A stretch of DNA of 40,022 bases from JANQRV01 sp964533785 (GCA_964533785.1 CAZHNG010000012.1:1-40022), one strand, 5' to 3'; counted from the first letter of the stretch, positions 1 through 9,516 are shown. Numbers and translations are program-made. The notes: generated by a model from the letters alone, not told the origin.

Positions 1-98
1 GCCCATTGTTCATTGCTCATTGTTCATTGCCCATTGTTCATTGCCCATTGTTCATCGCCCATTGTTCATTGCCCATTGCCCATTGTTCATCGCTCATT
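1..98. repeat. 14-bp minisatellite GCCCATTGTTCATT
   Basis: About seven near-identical 14-bp units (GCCCATTGTTCATT) follow head to tail, with C/T variants at two positions and one extra half unit. Each unit is itself two related 7-bp words (GCCCATT and GTTCATT). The array starts at the window edge, so it may continue further left. Its right end contains the stop codon and last codon of the minus-strand DUF819 gene. Confidence 0.9.
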
Positions 99-1221
99 GC
101 AAAACCCAAGCAACCCCCAGCCCCAGGTAATTACCTACCATATAGCCCAGGAGGCTCATCAGGACGCCAGAAAAGATGACTTTTTGATTGCCGATGATCG
201 TGCCAATTTGGGCGACGAATGGAGTGCCATATAATGCAGCAATAGAGGTAATTAAAAAGGTATCTCTGTCAATTTTGAAATAGTAAGCGAATAAACTGTG
301 GAGGCCGACAGCAATTAGAAGAATTAGTGCGTCATAAGCAATAAAAAGCATTCCATTCTCCAGGATAGCAGAAAAGTCAGCTAACATACCCAACGCAACG
401 CTGAATATCAACAATAGATATTCTGCCGTAGCAAAAGTACTTTCCCATTTTTTTACGAAAGGCAGAAAAGAAGCCGCAATACCAAACGTGGTTAAGGCCA
501 CCATTATAAATGAAGTTTGACTTAGATCTCCATATACTATGTAACAAGAACCAATTGCCAAACCTATTACGATTATCGTCAACCCCATGGCTTTGATACT
601 GTGGATGGGATTAAAGGTCGATCTCTGCTGTACGTTTTGGGTAGCTAAGTTGAAAGTTTTGGTTTCCTTGTAATGCGGAAGGAACAGGCCAAAAAATGTT
701 CTGGCGACAGAAGTGAGAAACAGCAGATAAAGGCCGCCAACAAAAATATCAGCAGTGTTCACTAGAATAATATTGTTTTGATCAGTTTTAATGGCCAAGC
801 CTATTGCTTGCACATTGGGCGTTCCACCGATATACAGACCTGCCATCATTGCTGAAACCTCATTGGCATTCGCCATATACGGTCGAAAAACATAATAACT
901 GATAAAACACCCAATAATAGAGGCTACAGCAGAAAGTCCAAAAGAAAGGAGCGCCGGACGGGTATGACGAATCCACTTAAAAACATTCGTACTGTACAAC
1001 AATAAGGGGATGGCGAAGATGATGGTTATTTCGCTAAAAGAAGTAGAAAGTTTATCATCTAAGGGAATCAAATTCAAATTGCGGAGTAATATGCCAAATG
1101 CATAGCAAAGAATGATGGGGCTAATCCAGTTTTTGAAATTTGAGAGTCGTCCCAGCTTTAAACTAATATATGGGAAAAAAAGTAGAAGTAGAATTTGTGC
1201 GGCAATAAATATTGTTGCCAT
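94..1221 (-). CDS. DUF819 family integral membrane protein
   Basis: A 375-residue polytopic membrane protein with about ten hydrophobic segments and little soluble sequence. Order and spacing of segments, plus the motif GLYIGGTPNVQAIG near residue 130 and a second Gly-rich copy near the C-terminus (ALYGTPFVAQIG), match the DUF819 (YjcL-like) family, whose transport substrate is unknown. The two similar Gly-Thr-Pro motifs suggest an inverted-repeat transporter fold, which is inference. I chose the ATG at 1221; an upstream TTG would add ten residues, but MATIF begins directly at the first membrane segment. The stop codon lies inside the minisatellite at the left edge. Upstream lies the AsmA gene on the same strand, 303 bp away, so co-transcription is not obvious. 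Confidence 0.8.
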   Translation of the reverse strand: MATIFIAAQILLLLFFPYISLKLGRLSNFKNWISPIILCYAFGILLRNLNLIPLDDKLSTSFSEITIIFAIPLLLYSTNVFKWIRHTRPALLSFGLSAVASIIGCFISYYVFRPYMANANEVSAMMAGLYIGGTPNVQAIGLAIKTDQNNIILVNTADIFVGGLYLLFLTSVARTFFGLFLPHYKETKTFNLATQNVQQRSTFNPIHSIKAMGLTIIVIGLAIGSCYIVYGDLSQTSFIMVALTTFGIAASFLPFVKKWESTFATAEYLLLIFSVALGMLADFSAILENGMLFIAYDALILLIAVGLHSLFAYYFKIDRDTFLITSIAALYGTPFVAQIGTIIGNQKVIFSGVLMSLLGYMVGNYLGLGVAWVLQ

Positions 1222-1437
1222 ATTATGACTTGTTTGGTAATGCTGCTGCAAGATAACAGGTCAGATCGAATATGATGGAAAACCGGGCAACAATAGGTTG
1301 TTTATTTGAGGTTGATGTGTGAGTTTTCAGAAATTCAAATTTTGACTTGTAAAAGCAAAGTAGATTTTTGAATTGATTTACCGGGTAAAAACACTTTTGG
1401 TTATGGACGACGAAAGATATTCGTCACCACAGGTGTA

Positions 1438-1522
1438 GTTATTGGGTTATCAAAAAGTTGCCTGAATTTCATTGAATAGTAACAAGAGGGATTCATCACC
1501 TATAACCGCATAACCCAATAAC
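1438..1522. other. 13-bp inverted repeat between AsmA and DUF819 genes
   Basis: GTTATTGGGTTAT at 1438-1450 is exactly complementary to ATAACCCAATAAC at 1510-1522, with 59 bases between. It sits just beyond the stop of the AsmA-like gene and upstream of the DUF819 gene. It may be a terminator-like fold or a repeat remnant; there is no clear U-tract, so the role is open. The rest of this 303-bp gap shows no gene. Confidence 0.5.
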
Positions 1523-1524
1523 CA

Positions 1525-4500
1525 TTAATTATTCTTTTTCTTCTTTTTCTTGAAAGGGTTAAATTTCTCCAATTCCTTTTTGATATTGTCAACAGCAGAA
1601 GTATCTACTCCGGGCAATAAAGTACTATCAATACCTTTTCCCAGTTCATTACCAAGTTTATCTTTCAACACATCCTTTGCTTTCTGGGCGGCCTCTTCTT
1701 TGACCGCTTCTACTTTTTCCTGAACGACTGTTTTTACGGAATCCACTATTTCTTCCTTTTTTTCTTCCAATTCAGCTTTACCTTCAGCGACCTTTTCCTT
1801 TACCTGTTCTTGTACTTGTTCTTTGGCGGCTTCAGCAACGCTCGTTTGTCCATCAACTCCCAGCAGTTTAAAGTTTACTTTGGGGTCATTGGTTTTTCCG
1901 GTGAGATTGATACCCAAATTGACAAATTCGGCATTGCCAACATTTAAACCGAGTTTTTGGGCTTGGTTACTAAGCGCATCCAGTCCTTTTCCAACTGTAC
2001 TGCCTAGTTTTTCTCTGGGCACCTGCGCTTTGATATTGTAATTCATCGATTGGTCCAGGCCGTAAGAGCCGCCGATCTTCATCGCAATATCTCCTAATTG
2101 ATAGTCAAATTCCTGAACGTTAATGACCCCGTTTTGGATTTCGAACCAGTTTTTCGTACCTCCGATAGGCATACTTTCTTTCAGCTCTTTTATATCCAAA
2201 GTATTCCCTATGGCCTGCAAAGGCTTGTATCCTTTTACAACGCCGTTGATCGTTTCCAGAAAACCTTTTGCATTAATACTTCCCAGATCAGGCATAAGGT
2301 TCTTACCTAATTTGGCATCCATTATAAGGCTGGAAGTGAATTGCCCGTTAATGAATTTACTGATCGGAGCAAGTTGTTGAAAGGTGTTTACTCCGTTGAA
2401 GGTTTGCTGAAAATCCAAACTTTGAAGATCATATTTGAAACTGAAGCCCGGTTGTTCATCCAAAGGTGTGTCATAGCTGCCACTCATGGCAATTTTACCG
2501 CCCAGACCATCCGCTGTTACACCGTCGAGCAAGACAGAACGATTTTCAACCGCCATTTTCCCATTTACATTCCGTAAATTGATTTTACCGTACTTCACTG
2601 AGCCGATATTGGCATTGATGTCCATATCGATATTTTCCGGTACAAGAACGGCCTCCAGTTCCGTAGCCTCTCCCGCTTCCGTACCATCAGTAGTGGTTGT
2701 GGTCATGAATTCATTCAGGTCAATATTGTTGGACTGTACATTGATATTTCCGGTAAGGATCCCTTTTTCGAATAAATAATCGAAAATATTATTGATCTGT
2801 CCCGAGCTTTTAAAGTCACTGTTTTTGAGCTGACCGCTCAAGTTGCTGACCGTTAATTTATTGGGTAGCATGTGTCCGCTGACGGCCATGTTTTTTAGTT
2901 GATAATCTGCATAATCAATTTCATTGACCGTGCCGTCAATCGTAAAGTCAAAGCGGTCGAAGACATCGTAGGTCTCACTTTCTTCATCAGGTGCCGCGTT
3001 TGCAACAGGCATGGGCTGTGGATCAGCAGTGGTTGAGGCAGGATTCCACTCATTGGCGTCAAACAAATTTGAACTGAAAGTGAGTTTGCCTTTCATCGTC
3101 TTTTTTGGCGAAAAATACGCAAGGATATTGTCTATGGTACCGCTTGCTTTTAGGTCACTCTTTCCCAGCCGTGAATCGAAATCGGTGATAGTTACCCTTT
3201 GGGGGCTGAGGTTGGCTTTTACGGTTTTAATGGCAACTACGGGATAGTCTTCCGAGTCATAGATGATGCGTTCGCCGGTAATGTTCCCTTGCATGGCTAC
3301 CCGGTCGTACTGTCCGCGATCCAGGTAAGACATTCTGGTTCGCGCCGTGATATCCGCCTGGATAATACCGGCCATTTTCTTGATACCTTCGACGGGAAAG
3401 GCTTTACTCAAAGCGTCGAGGTCTAGTTTGCCGTTGATCTTCGTGTCGACATCAGGGTCGGAGATGGGCGTTTTTAGGGCAAACCGTCCTTGAATCGGAT
3501 TGTTCCCGATCTTTACGTTGAATTGTGGTATGTCCACTTTCATATCATCAAAATCGCTGGTGGGACTATCTACTTGCACATCTGCATTAATATCAGAGAT
3601 ACCCATCGGCAGATCCGGATATTGGACAGTACCGTTCTTGACATCAACCGCAAATTTAAAGGATGGATATTCGGCTGTTTCTCCGTTATAGGTACCTTTA
3701 ACATTTCCCGACAGGGCAAAATCACCAGCGGCCTTTACATTTTCGTATCCTTGGATGTAGGCATTGGGAATGAGGGAAAGCAGATTTTTAAAATCATTCT
3801 GCGGTGTGGCAATGCTCAGATCCATGTTGATGTTTTCTTCCTCCAACTGAACAAAACCGTCAGCGTTCAAAAGCAAGTCATTTATACGTAAGTTGTTCTC
3901 TTTCAAGGTATATTTGGCCTGTTTTTGATCAATATTGAAAATGGCATCCAGGTCGGCTTTGGATCTTAACAGGTAATTGATGCCGCCATACCGAACGGTG
4001 AGATCTTCTACATTGGTTTTAGTGTCCAGGTCGAATACGTTCAGCGTAAATTCTCCTGACCCGCTGTGGTCTAGATTGTTGGCTTCTACGTAGGTGCCCG
4101 TTTGGCGGTCATCGTAGATAAAGGAGGCATCTTGCAGGCCATAATTCTTCAACTTCAGTATGAAGCCCTCGATGTCTGAATCGTCAGCAGGAGCTTCCGT
4201 TGCGGAGGTGTCAGGCAATGCAATATCGTAATTCGCTTTACCGTTTTCCAGAACGATGATATGTACTTTGGGCTGATCAGCGAAGATGGATTGTAACTGC
4301 AGCGGTTGATCACTGGAAAATACAGACATGAGGTCGAGCACCAAATCGAAAGAGTTAGCAGTAGCTAATTTTACCCCTTCAAATTCGTCTAAGCCTTCGA
4401 GCGAAAATTCTTCTAAACCAAACCTCAGATTGGGAAAATTTCTGATTAAAGAAAGGCTGGCATCGGCAAAATCAACTTTTGCGTGAACAGCGTTGTTGAT

Positions 4501-4620
4501 CTCTTCTTTGGCAAATGCCGTAATTTTATCTTTGAAGAATACGGGGATTAACATCGCGCTGCCGATCAAAACAAACAAAAGCACAACAATAAGGAGAGCA
4601 ATTCTTTTTATGAGTTTCAT
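1525..4620 (-). CDS. AsmA-like envelope protein
   Basis: A 1031-residue protein with a single N-terminal membrane segment (residues 5-25 after MKLIKR) followed by a long beta-rich periplasmic body. The early region (FKDKI...AKVDFADASLSLIRNFPNLRFGLEEFSLEG) is typical of AsmA, and the later 'GFLETINGVVKGYKPLQAIGNTLDIKEL'-type region (about 790-880, shown here only in part) matches the AsmA-like C-terminal domain. AsmA relatives are thought to bridge inner and outer membrane and move phospholipid. The last roughly 110 residues are a Glu/Lys/Val amphipathic helix ending in a poly-Lys tail (KKKKKKNN). The ATG at 4620 places the membrane anchor at the N-terminus; a TTG ten codons earlier is less likely. 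It is divergent from the RNase D gene. Confidence 0.85.
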   Translation of the reverse strand: MKLIKRIALLIVVLLFVLIGSAMLIPVFFKDKITAFAKEEINNAVHAKVDFADASLSLIRNFPNLRFGLEEFSLEGLDEFEGVKLATANSFDLVLDLMSVFSSDQPLQLQSIFADQPKVHIIVLENGKANYDIALPDTSATEAPADDSDIEGFILKLKNYGLQDASFIYDDRQTGTYVEANNLDHSGSGEFTLNVFDLDTKTNVEDLTVRYGGINYLLRSKADLDAIFNIDQKQAKYTLKENNLRINDLLLNADGFVQLEEENINMDLSIATPQNDFKNLLSLIPNAYIQGYENVKAAGDFALSGNVKGTYNGETAEYPSFKFAVDVKNGTVQYPDLPMGISDINADVQVDSPTSDFDDMKVDIPQFNVKIGNNPIQGRFALKTPISDPDVDTKINGKLDLDALSKAFPVEGIKKMAGIIQADITARTRMSYLDRGQYDRVAMQGNITGERIIYDSEDYPVVAIKTVKANLSPQRVTITDFDSRLGKSDLKASGTIDNILAYFSPKKTMKGKLTFSSNLFDANEWNPASTTADPQPMPVANAAPDEESETYDVFDRFDFTIDGTVNEIDYADYQLKNMAVSGHMLPNKLTVSNLSGQLKNSDFKSSGQINNIFDYLFEKGILTGNINVQSNNIDLNEFMTTTTTDGTEAGEATELEAVLVPENIDMDINANIGSVKYGKINLRNVNGKMAVENRSVLLDGVTADGLGGKIAMSGSYDTPLDEQPGFSFKYDLQSLDFQQTFNGVNTFQQLAPISKFINGQFTSSLIMDAKLGKNLMPDLGSINAKGFLETINGVVKGYKPLQAIGNTLDIKELKESMPIGGTKNWFEIQNGVINVQEFDYQLGDIAMKIGGSYGLDQSMNYNIKAQVPREKLGSTVGKGLDALSNQAQKLGLNVGNAEFVNLGINLTGKTNDPKVNFKLLGVDGQTSVAEAAKEQVQEQVKEKVAEGKAELEEKKEEIVDSVKTVVQEKVEAVKEEAAQKAKDVLKDKLGNELGKGIDSTLLPGVDTSAVDNIKKELEKFNPFKKKKKKNN

Positions 4621-4817
4621 ATATTTAACTTTGAGGGTACTATTCACCAAACGATTCTAATTGGTATATTCTTACAACAAATCAGAGATTAATAAGATTT
4701 TAACCACGAGAACGTTTACTACATCGGCACAGCAATTGGTTATGTTTTAATTGTTACTTTTTATAATCCTTAATTGGCACTATCTTATAAAAGATTTTGC
4801 GTTCAAAACACGCTAGC

Positions 4818-5996
4818 ATGGCTTTACAAAAAAATAGAGATTATCAACTTATTGAATCCACCAAAGACCTCGAAGACTTTTGCTATAACAATCGTGGTAC
4901 TGAGTATCTGTGTATTGATACTGAATTTGTAGGGGAAAAACGATACCACACTACTTTGTGCCTGATCCAAATTGCGACGCCTGATCATAATTACCTGATC
5001 GACCCCTTTGAAGTAGAAGATTTAAGTGCTTTTCTCGAACTGGTTCAAAATCCTGCGGTCACCAAAATTACGCATGCCGGTGAAAACGACTATCGATTGT
5101 TCTATAAGTTATATGATGTATTGCCGCAAAATGTTTTTGACACCCAGATCGCGGCTGGGTTTCTCGGGTATAAATATCCCATTTCTTACAAAAAATTGGT
5201 CAAACAAGAGCTTGATATTAATATTGATAAAGGGATGACAGTGGCCAATTGGGAATCCCGTCCTATTTCCGACAAGCAGTTAGGGTATGCTTTATACGAT
5301 GTCATTCCCCTTAAAAATTTATACGAACACCAGCAAAAAACCCTGATCAAAAAGCGCATTCACAAATGGGCAGCCAATGAATTCAGCGAATTGGAATCTG
5401 AAGAAAAATACAAAGTGGATCCACACCGTGAGGCCATTAAACACAATTTGATGCCCAGCCTGCGAAAAAAAGAACAATTGTTCTTGATCCGGCTGCTGGC
5501 CTGGAGACGTGAGCTGGCTAAACAAAAAAACCAATCCAGGGATATGGTTTTACCCAATAAATACCTCAGCCATATTGTACGTTCTATGAATTCCGGCAAA
5601 CAGGCTCTTCGACAAAACCGCAGGATCTCCAATAAAATACTGGAAAAATACTGGGAGGTCTTTTCCAAATTTTATAACCAACCCGAAACGGATGAAGAAA
5701 AGGCTATTCTGAAAAGAATACCCGTTTCTGAAAAAGAGGATCCCAACGAAGAAATACTGCTCGAGTTTCTATACTTACTGATCAAACAACGGGCCAGTAA
5801 ACACGGCATCGCTACGGATATTGCTTTCTCAAGAACCTGGCTAAAACAATTGAAAAATAAGGAGGAAAAAGTAATCGATAACCTCAAAAACAATTGGCGT
5901 AGCGAATTTTTAGGCCCGGAACTCATCCGGTTAATTGAAAAATTTCCAGATATTGACCTTCACTTTGACGGTAATAAAGTCGAGATAACGAGTTAA
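4818..5996 (+). CDS. rnd: Ribonuclease D-like 3'-5' exonuclease with HRDC domain
   Basis: A 392-residue DEDD-type exonuclease that would trim 3' ends of tRNA and other small RNAs in the cytoplasm. The three exonuclease motifs are present: DTEF with Asp34 and Glu36 (Exo I), HAGEND with Asp91 (Exo II), and Tyr157-x3-Asp161 in GYALYDVIPL (Exo III). An HRDC nucleic-acid-binding domain follows at about 215-285 (LLAWRRELAKQKNQSRDMVL), then a second, weaker HRDC-like helical region. Length matches family members near 380 residues. ATG at 4818 is preferred over a TTG seven codons upstream, because the conserved region begins soon after. The stop codon lies in the first CGAGTTA word of the repeat array that follows. 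Confidence 0.9.
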   Translation: MALQKNRDYQLIESTKDLEDFCYNNRGTEYLCIDTEFVGEKRYHTTLCLIQIATPDHNYLIDPFEVEDLSAFLELVQNPAVTKITHAGENDYRLFYKLYDVLPQNVFDTQIAAGFLGYKYPISYKKLVKQELDINIDKGMTVANWESRPISDKQLGYALYDVIPLKNLYEHQQKTLIKKRIHKWAANEFSELESEEKYKVDPHREAIKHNLMPSLRKKEQLFLIRLLAWRRELAKQKNQSRDMVLPNKYLSHIVRSMNSGKQALRQNRRISNKILEKYWEVFSKFYNQPETDEEKAILKRIPVSEKEDPNEEILLEFLYLLIKQRASKHGIATDIAFSRTWLKQLKNKEEKVIDNLKNNWRSEFLGPELIRLIEKFPDIDLHFDGNKVEITS

Positions 5997-6085
5997 AACG
6001 AGTTATACGTGTTCAGTAACTCGTCCGATCTCGCTAACTCGCAACCCGTTCTAAACCGCTCAACTCGCTAACCCGTCCAAACTCG
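5989..6085. repeat. CTCG-word repeat array after rnd
   Basis: The whole gap between rnd and the ABC gene is made of variants of (T)AACTCG and its complement CGAGTTA: CGAGTTA at 5989 and 5999, and AACTCG or AACCCG words near 6018, 6035, 6042, 6062, 6069 and 6080. The first copy supplies the TAA stop of rnd and the last ends a few bases before the next ATG. A related stretch lies between glucokinase and PEP carboxykinase. Confidence 0.7.
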
Positions 6086-6089
6086 TTTT

Positions 6090-7814
6090 ATGACAGATCA
6101 ATACCTACTAAGGGTAAAAAGCTTAACAGTCCACTTTCCCGGAGATGATGGGCCAGTGAAGGCGGTCGACGGTATTGACTTTGCCATAAGTCATGGTGCC
6201 ACTATTGGGATTGTAGGGGAATCCGGCTCTGGAAAATCGGTGACCGCGTTGTCCATAATGCGTTTATTGAGCACCTCTTCCTTGGCTCAACTCAGTGGTT
6301 CTTTACTTTGGAAAGGCGAGGAAAATGGTGTGGTCGACCTGATGGATATTCCGGAAAGGCAGTTACAAAAGATCAGAGGCAACGAAATTTCCATGATCTT
6401 TCAGGAACCGGTTTCTGCACTTAATCCTTCGATGCGTTGCGGCCGGCAAGTGGAAGAAGTCGTAAAGTTTCATTTGCCCGACCAAGCTGATAATAAGCAA
6501 TTTATTCTGGATTGGTTTGAGAAGGTAAGATTACCGGATGTTGAACGCATATATCAAGCATATCCCCATCAACTGTCGGGTGGACAGTTGCAGAGGGTGA
6601 TGATCGTAATGGCGATGATCACTTCTCCCCGGTTGCTCATTGCCGACGAACCTACTACGGCACTCGATGTAACGGTCCAGCAGTCCATTTTAACCTTGAT
6701 CAAGGAATTAAAGGAACAGCAAAATATATCGGTGATTTTTATTTCGCATGATTTGGGGGTCATCGGAGAAATGGCAGATGAAGTAATCGTCATGCAAAAT
6801 GGTAAGATCGTAGAACAAGGCGTTCTGGAACAGATCTATACGCAACCAACTCATCCCTACACTAAAGGTTTATTGGCCTGCCGTCCTCCTTTGGACAAAA
6901 GGTATTACCGCTTACCGGTCATAGAAGATTTTATTCGTTCGGAAAAGGAAGAAAAAATCTTTGAACCGGAAATCTACATGGATACGGCTATTGAAAAGAG
7001 GCTGGATCAGTTGGTGGAGCAACCTCCCGTTCTAAAAATAAGTGGTCTGAACACCTGGTATCCGGGAAAAAGGAGCTTTTTTGGGGCTCCGCAGTCATTT
7101 GTGAAAGCGGTAAACGGATTGAGCTTTCAGGTATACCCCGGCGAAACGTTGGGGATCGTTGGAGAATCGGGCAGCGGAAAAACTACCTTGGGGCGAACCA
7201 TCATTGGTTTGGAAAGAGCTCGATCGGGGAGTATTCGCTATCAGGGCGAGGAGCTGGTGGGATTGTCGAACAAAGCATGGCTACCCTGGCGGAAAAAGTT
7301 GCAAATGATTTTTCAGAGTTCGGATACTTCACTCAATCCGAGTCTGACGATAGGGGCTATGATCATGGAGCCCATGCGCATTCACGGAATCGGCCAATCA
7401 AGAGGAGAGCGAAAACAACAAGCCATTGCGTTGTTGGAAAAGGTAGGATTAGGAGAATCTTTTTTTTACCGCTATCCACACGAATGCTCGGGAGGACAAC
7501 GGCAGCGCGTGGCGATTGCCCGTACCATAGCGGTGGAGCCGGAGCTTATCATTTGCGATGAATCCGTATCGGCATTGGATGTTTCCGTGCAAGCACAGAT
7601 CCTTAATTTATTGGTAGATCTGCGCGACCAGTACGGGCTCACTTATCTTTTTATTTCCCATGACCTATCCGTCGTTCGTTTTATCAGCGACCGGATCATG
7701 GTGATGAATAAAGGGGTAATAGAAGAAATTGGAACGACGGCAGACGTTTTTGGGAACCCTAAAAAGGAGTACACCCGGCAACTATTAGCGGCCATCCCGA
7801 AAGGGGATTTTTGA
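6090..7814 (+). CDS. Fused double ABC ATPase of the oligopeptide/dipeptide (DppD-DppF) type
   Basis: A 574-residue cytoplasmic protein with two complete ATPase halves, as in GsiA or YejF. Half 1: Walker A GESGSGKS (43-50), signature LSGGQ (162-166), Walker B LLIADE (182-187). Half 2: Walker A GESGSGKT (358-365), signature CSGGQ (466-470), Walker B LIICDE (486-491), with H-loop SHD in both. The oligopeptide-type C-terminal motif THPYTKGLLACRPP (about 254-267) follows half 1. It would energise a peptide-family importer or exporter. No permease or binding protein is encoded nearby, so partner and substrate cannot be inferred. The start follows the repeat array and no ribosome binding site is visible, as is usual in this phylum. 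Confidence 0.9.
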   Translation: MTDQYLLRVKSLTVHFPGDDGPVKAVDGIDFAISHGATIGIVGESGSGKSVTALSIMRLLSTSSLAQLSGSLLWKGEENGVVDLMDIPERQLQKIRGNEISMIFQEPVSALNPSMRCGRQVEEVVKFHLPDQADNKQFILDWFEKVRLPDVERIYQAYPHQLSGGQLQRVMIVMAMITSPRLLIADEPTTALDVTVQQSILTLIKELKEQQNISVIFISHDLGVIGEMADEVIVMQNGKIVEQGVLEQIYTQPTHPYTKGLLACRPPLDKRYYRLPVIEDFIRSEKEEKIFEPEIYMDTAIEKRLDQLVEQPPVLKISGLNTWYPGKRSFFGAPQSFVKAVNGLSFQVYPGETLGIVGESGSGKTTLGRTIIGLERARSGSIRYQGEELVGLSNKAWLPWRKKLQMIFQSSDTSLNPSLTIGAMIMEPMRIHGIGQSRGERKQQAIALLEKVGLGESFFYRYPHECSGGQRQRVAIARTIAVEPELIICDESVSALDVSVQAQILNLLVDLRDQYGLTYLFISHDLSVVRFISDRIMVMNKGVIEEIGTTADVFGNPKKEYTRQLLAAIPKGDF

Positions 7815-7873
7815 GAACTTTACTAAACACTTGTTATAAACTCACGAACAAGTCTAACAAATAATTACCGACC

Positions 7874-8857
7874 ATGAAGGCCATTCAATTCGATCAACCC
7901 GGCTCACCGGAAGTACTGTACATCGGCAATGCCGAACAACCTACACCGGGTAGAGAGGAATTATTAGTCAAAGTGAAAGCCACTGCATTGAACCGGGCGG
8001 ATCTGTTACAGCGTCGCGGGCTGTATCCGCCGCCGAAAGGAGCAAGTCCCATATTAGGATTGGAAATGGCCGGCGAAGTATTAGCAACGGGAGGGTCGGT
8101 AGAGGGACATTCAGCGGGCGACCGGGTGATGGCGCTGCTCCCGGGAGGCGGCTACGCAGAATACGTGGTCATCCCACAAGATATGGCTATGCGAATTCCG
8201 GCAGTAATGACTTACGAACAGGCTGCTGCTATACCAGAAGCTTTTTTGACGGCTTATCAGGCATTATTCTTTTTAGGAAAACTGGAAAAAGGCGAAAAGA
8301 TATTAATTCATGCCGGAGCGAGTGGGGTAGGGACGGCCGCCATTCAATTGGCGAAAGCCAAAGGCATCGAAGACATTATGGTCACTGCTTCGGCAGGAAA
8401 ACACGCAACCTGCAAGTCTCTCGGAGCTACTTTAGCTATAGATTATAAAAACGAAAATTTTGTGGAGGTTATTCGTCCACTTACTCGTGGACAGGGTGTT
8501 CATTTTATTTTGGACTTTATTGGCGGGCCCTATTTTGAGCAGAACCTGGCCAGCTTAGCTACCGACGGAAGGTTAGTGATGCTCGGGTTTTTGGGTGGGA
8601 CGAAAGTAGATTCAATGAATCTTGGAAATATTTTAGTCAAACGCTTAACCATTATGGGAAGTACACTGCGCAATCGCAGACTAGATTATAAAATTGCACT
8701 TACCGAGGCTTTTGCTGATTTTGCTCTTCCCTTGTTCGAAACAGCAGCCATGCATCCGATAATAGACAGGGTATATAATTGGGCCGAAGTAGTAAAAGCA
8801 CACCAATATATGGAGGCGAATAGAAATACGGGAAAAATTGTATTGAGAGTGGAATAA
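7874..8857 (+). CDS. Zinc-independent quinone oxidoreductase, PIG3/TP53I3-like
   Basis: A 327-residue medium-chain reductase. The GroES-like half carries the PIG3-type signature TALNRADLLQRRGLYPPP (about 37-54). The Rossmann half has the NADPH-binding AGASGVGTAAIQLA (about 142-155). It lacks the catalytic zinc ligands of alcohol dehydrogenases, so it should reduce quinones with NADPH in the cytoplasm; this is family knowledge. Length is normal for the family. It lies 59 bp downstream of the ABC gene on the same strand, with a short dyad (ACTTGTT/AACAAGT) in between, so the two may be separate units. It is the last apparent core gene before the accessory TIR region. Confidence 0.9.
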   Translation: MKAIQFDQPGSPEVLYIGNAEQPTPGREELLVKVKATALNRADLLQRRGLYPPPKGASPILGLEMAGEVLATGGSVEGHSAGDRVMALLPGGGYAEYVVIPQDMAMRIPAVMTYEQAAAIPEAFLTAYQALFFLGKLEKGEKILIHAGASGVGTAAIQLAKAKGIEDIMVTASAGKHATCKSLGATLAIDYKNENFVEVIRPLTRGQGVHFILDFIGGPYFEQNLASLATDGRLVMLGFLGGTKVDSMNLGNILVKRLTIMGSTLRNRRLDYKIALTEAFADFALPLFETAAMHPIIDRVYNWAEVVKAHQYMEANRNTGKIVLRVE

Positions 8858-8961
8858 GTAATACGGTTTCAGTGCGATTGTAATAGAATAAAGGGGGCTT
8901 GGTATATTAGATGCGCAAATTTGTTATATTTATGCTTGAATTATAACGAACTATCAACTTA

Positions 8962-9516
8962 ATGAGAGAGGAAACCCAACCATTTGAAGGGGAGCGTTCG
9001 GATGAGGATGCTCCAAAACCAAAACAAAGCAAACCCTTCTACCTCGGAGACACTAAGGTATACTCCGAAAATAATGAATTGTTTCAGGAGCATTTCAAAG
9101 ATCAGTATATGATGTACGTAGAGATGGCTGATCGAATTAGTGCCCGGAGACATCTTGCGAATGTATTCTTTTTGAGTTTACAGACTACCATCATTTCTAT
9201 TTTAGCCTTTGCTGCGGACGATTTGCGAAACCTCAATGAAATACTGCTCAAAACCTTGGTCTTGACCATGATATTGGTTTGCGTAGCCTGGTGGTGGATA
9301 CTTCGTTCTTACCGGAATCTTAATTCAGCCAAGTACAAAGTGATCGGGAAAATGGAAGAGTCACTTCCTGCCAGCCCGTATTGGAAAGAGGAATGGAAAG
9401 AACTAGGTGAAGGAAAGGATTATCGCAAGTATCTGCCGTTAACGGTGATAGAGCAGTTTTTACCCATCATTTTTGGGTTGATGTATCTGGTTTTGGCTTT
9501 TATACTACCACGCTAG
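8962..9516 (+). CDS. RipA/SLATT-like multi-pass membrane protein, partner of the TIR gene
   Basis: A 184-residue protein. A charged N-terminal tail (1-60) is followed by hydrophobic segments at about 68-86 and 96-113, then a soluble region, then a third segment at about 164-182. The words MADRISARRHLANVFF, WWILRSYRNLNSAKYKVIG and LPASPYWKEEW resemble proteins labelled 'RipA family octameric membrane protein' as I recall them, named after a Francisella inner-membrane protein. The layout of paired membrane helices followed by a short cytoplasmic helix also resembles SLATT effectors of nucleotide-signalling defence systems. It lies 77 bp upstream of the TIR-ATPase gene on the same strand, suggesting an operon. 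I infer a membrane effector or anchor; a transport role is not excluded. Confidence 0.7.
   Translation: MREETQPFEGERSDEDAPKPKQSKPFYLGDTKVYSENNELFQEHFKDQYMMYVEMADRISARRHLANVFFLSLQTTIISILAFAADDLRNLNEILLKTLVLTMILVCVAWWWILRSYRNLNSAKYKVIGKMEESLPASPYWKEEWKELGEGKDYRKYLPLTVIEQFLPIIFGLMYLVLAFILPR

Noticed and set aside
1..98. CRISPR array
   Set aside because: The units are 14 bp and directly adjacent, without unique spacers of constant length.
13..234. Open frame through the left-edge repeat on the plus strand
   Set aside because: It is a low-complexity translation of the 14-bp repeat plus the antisense of the DUF819 gene; no family resemblance.
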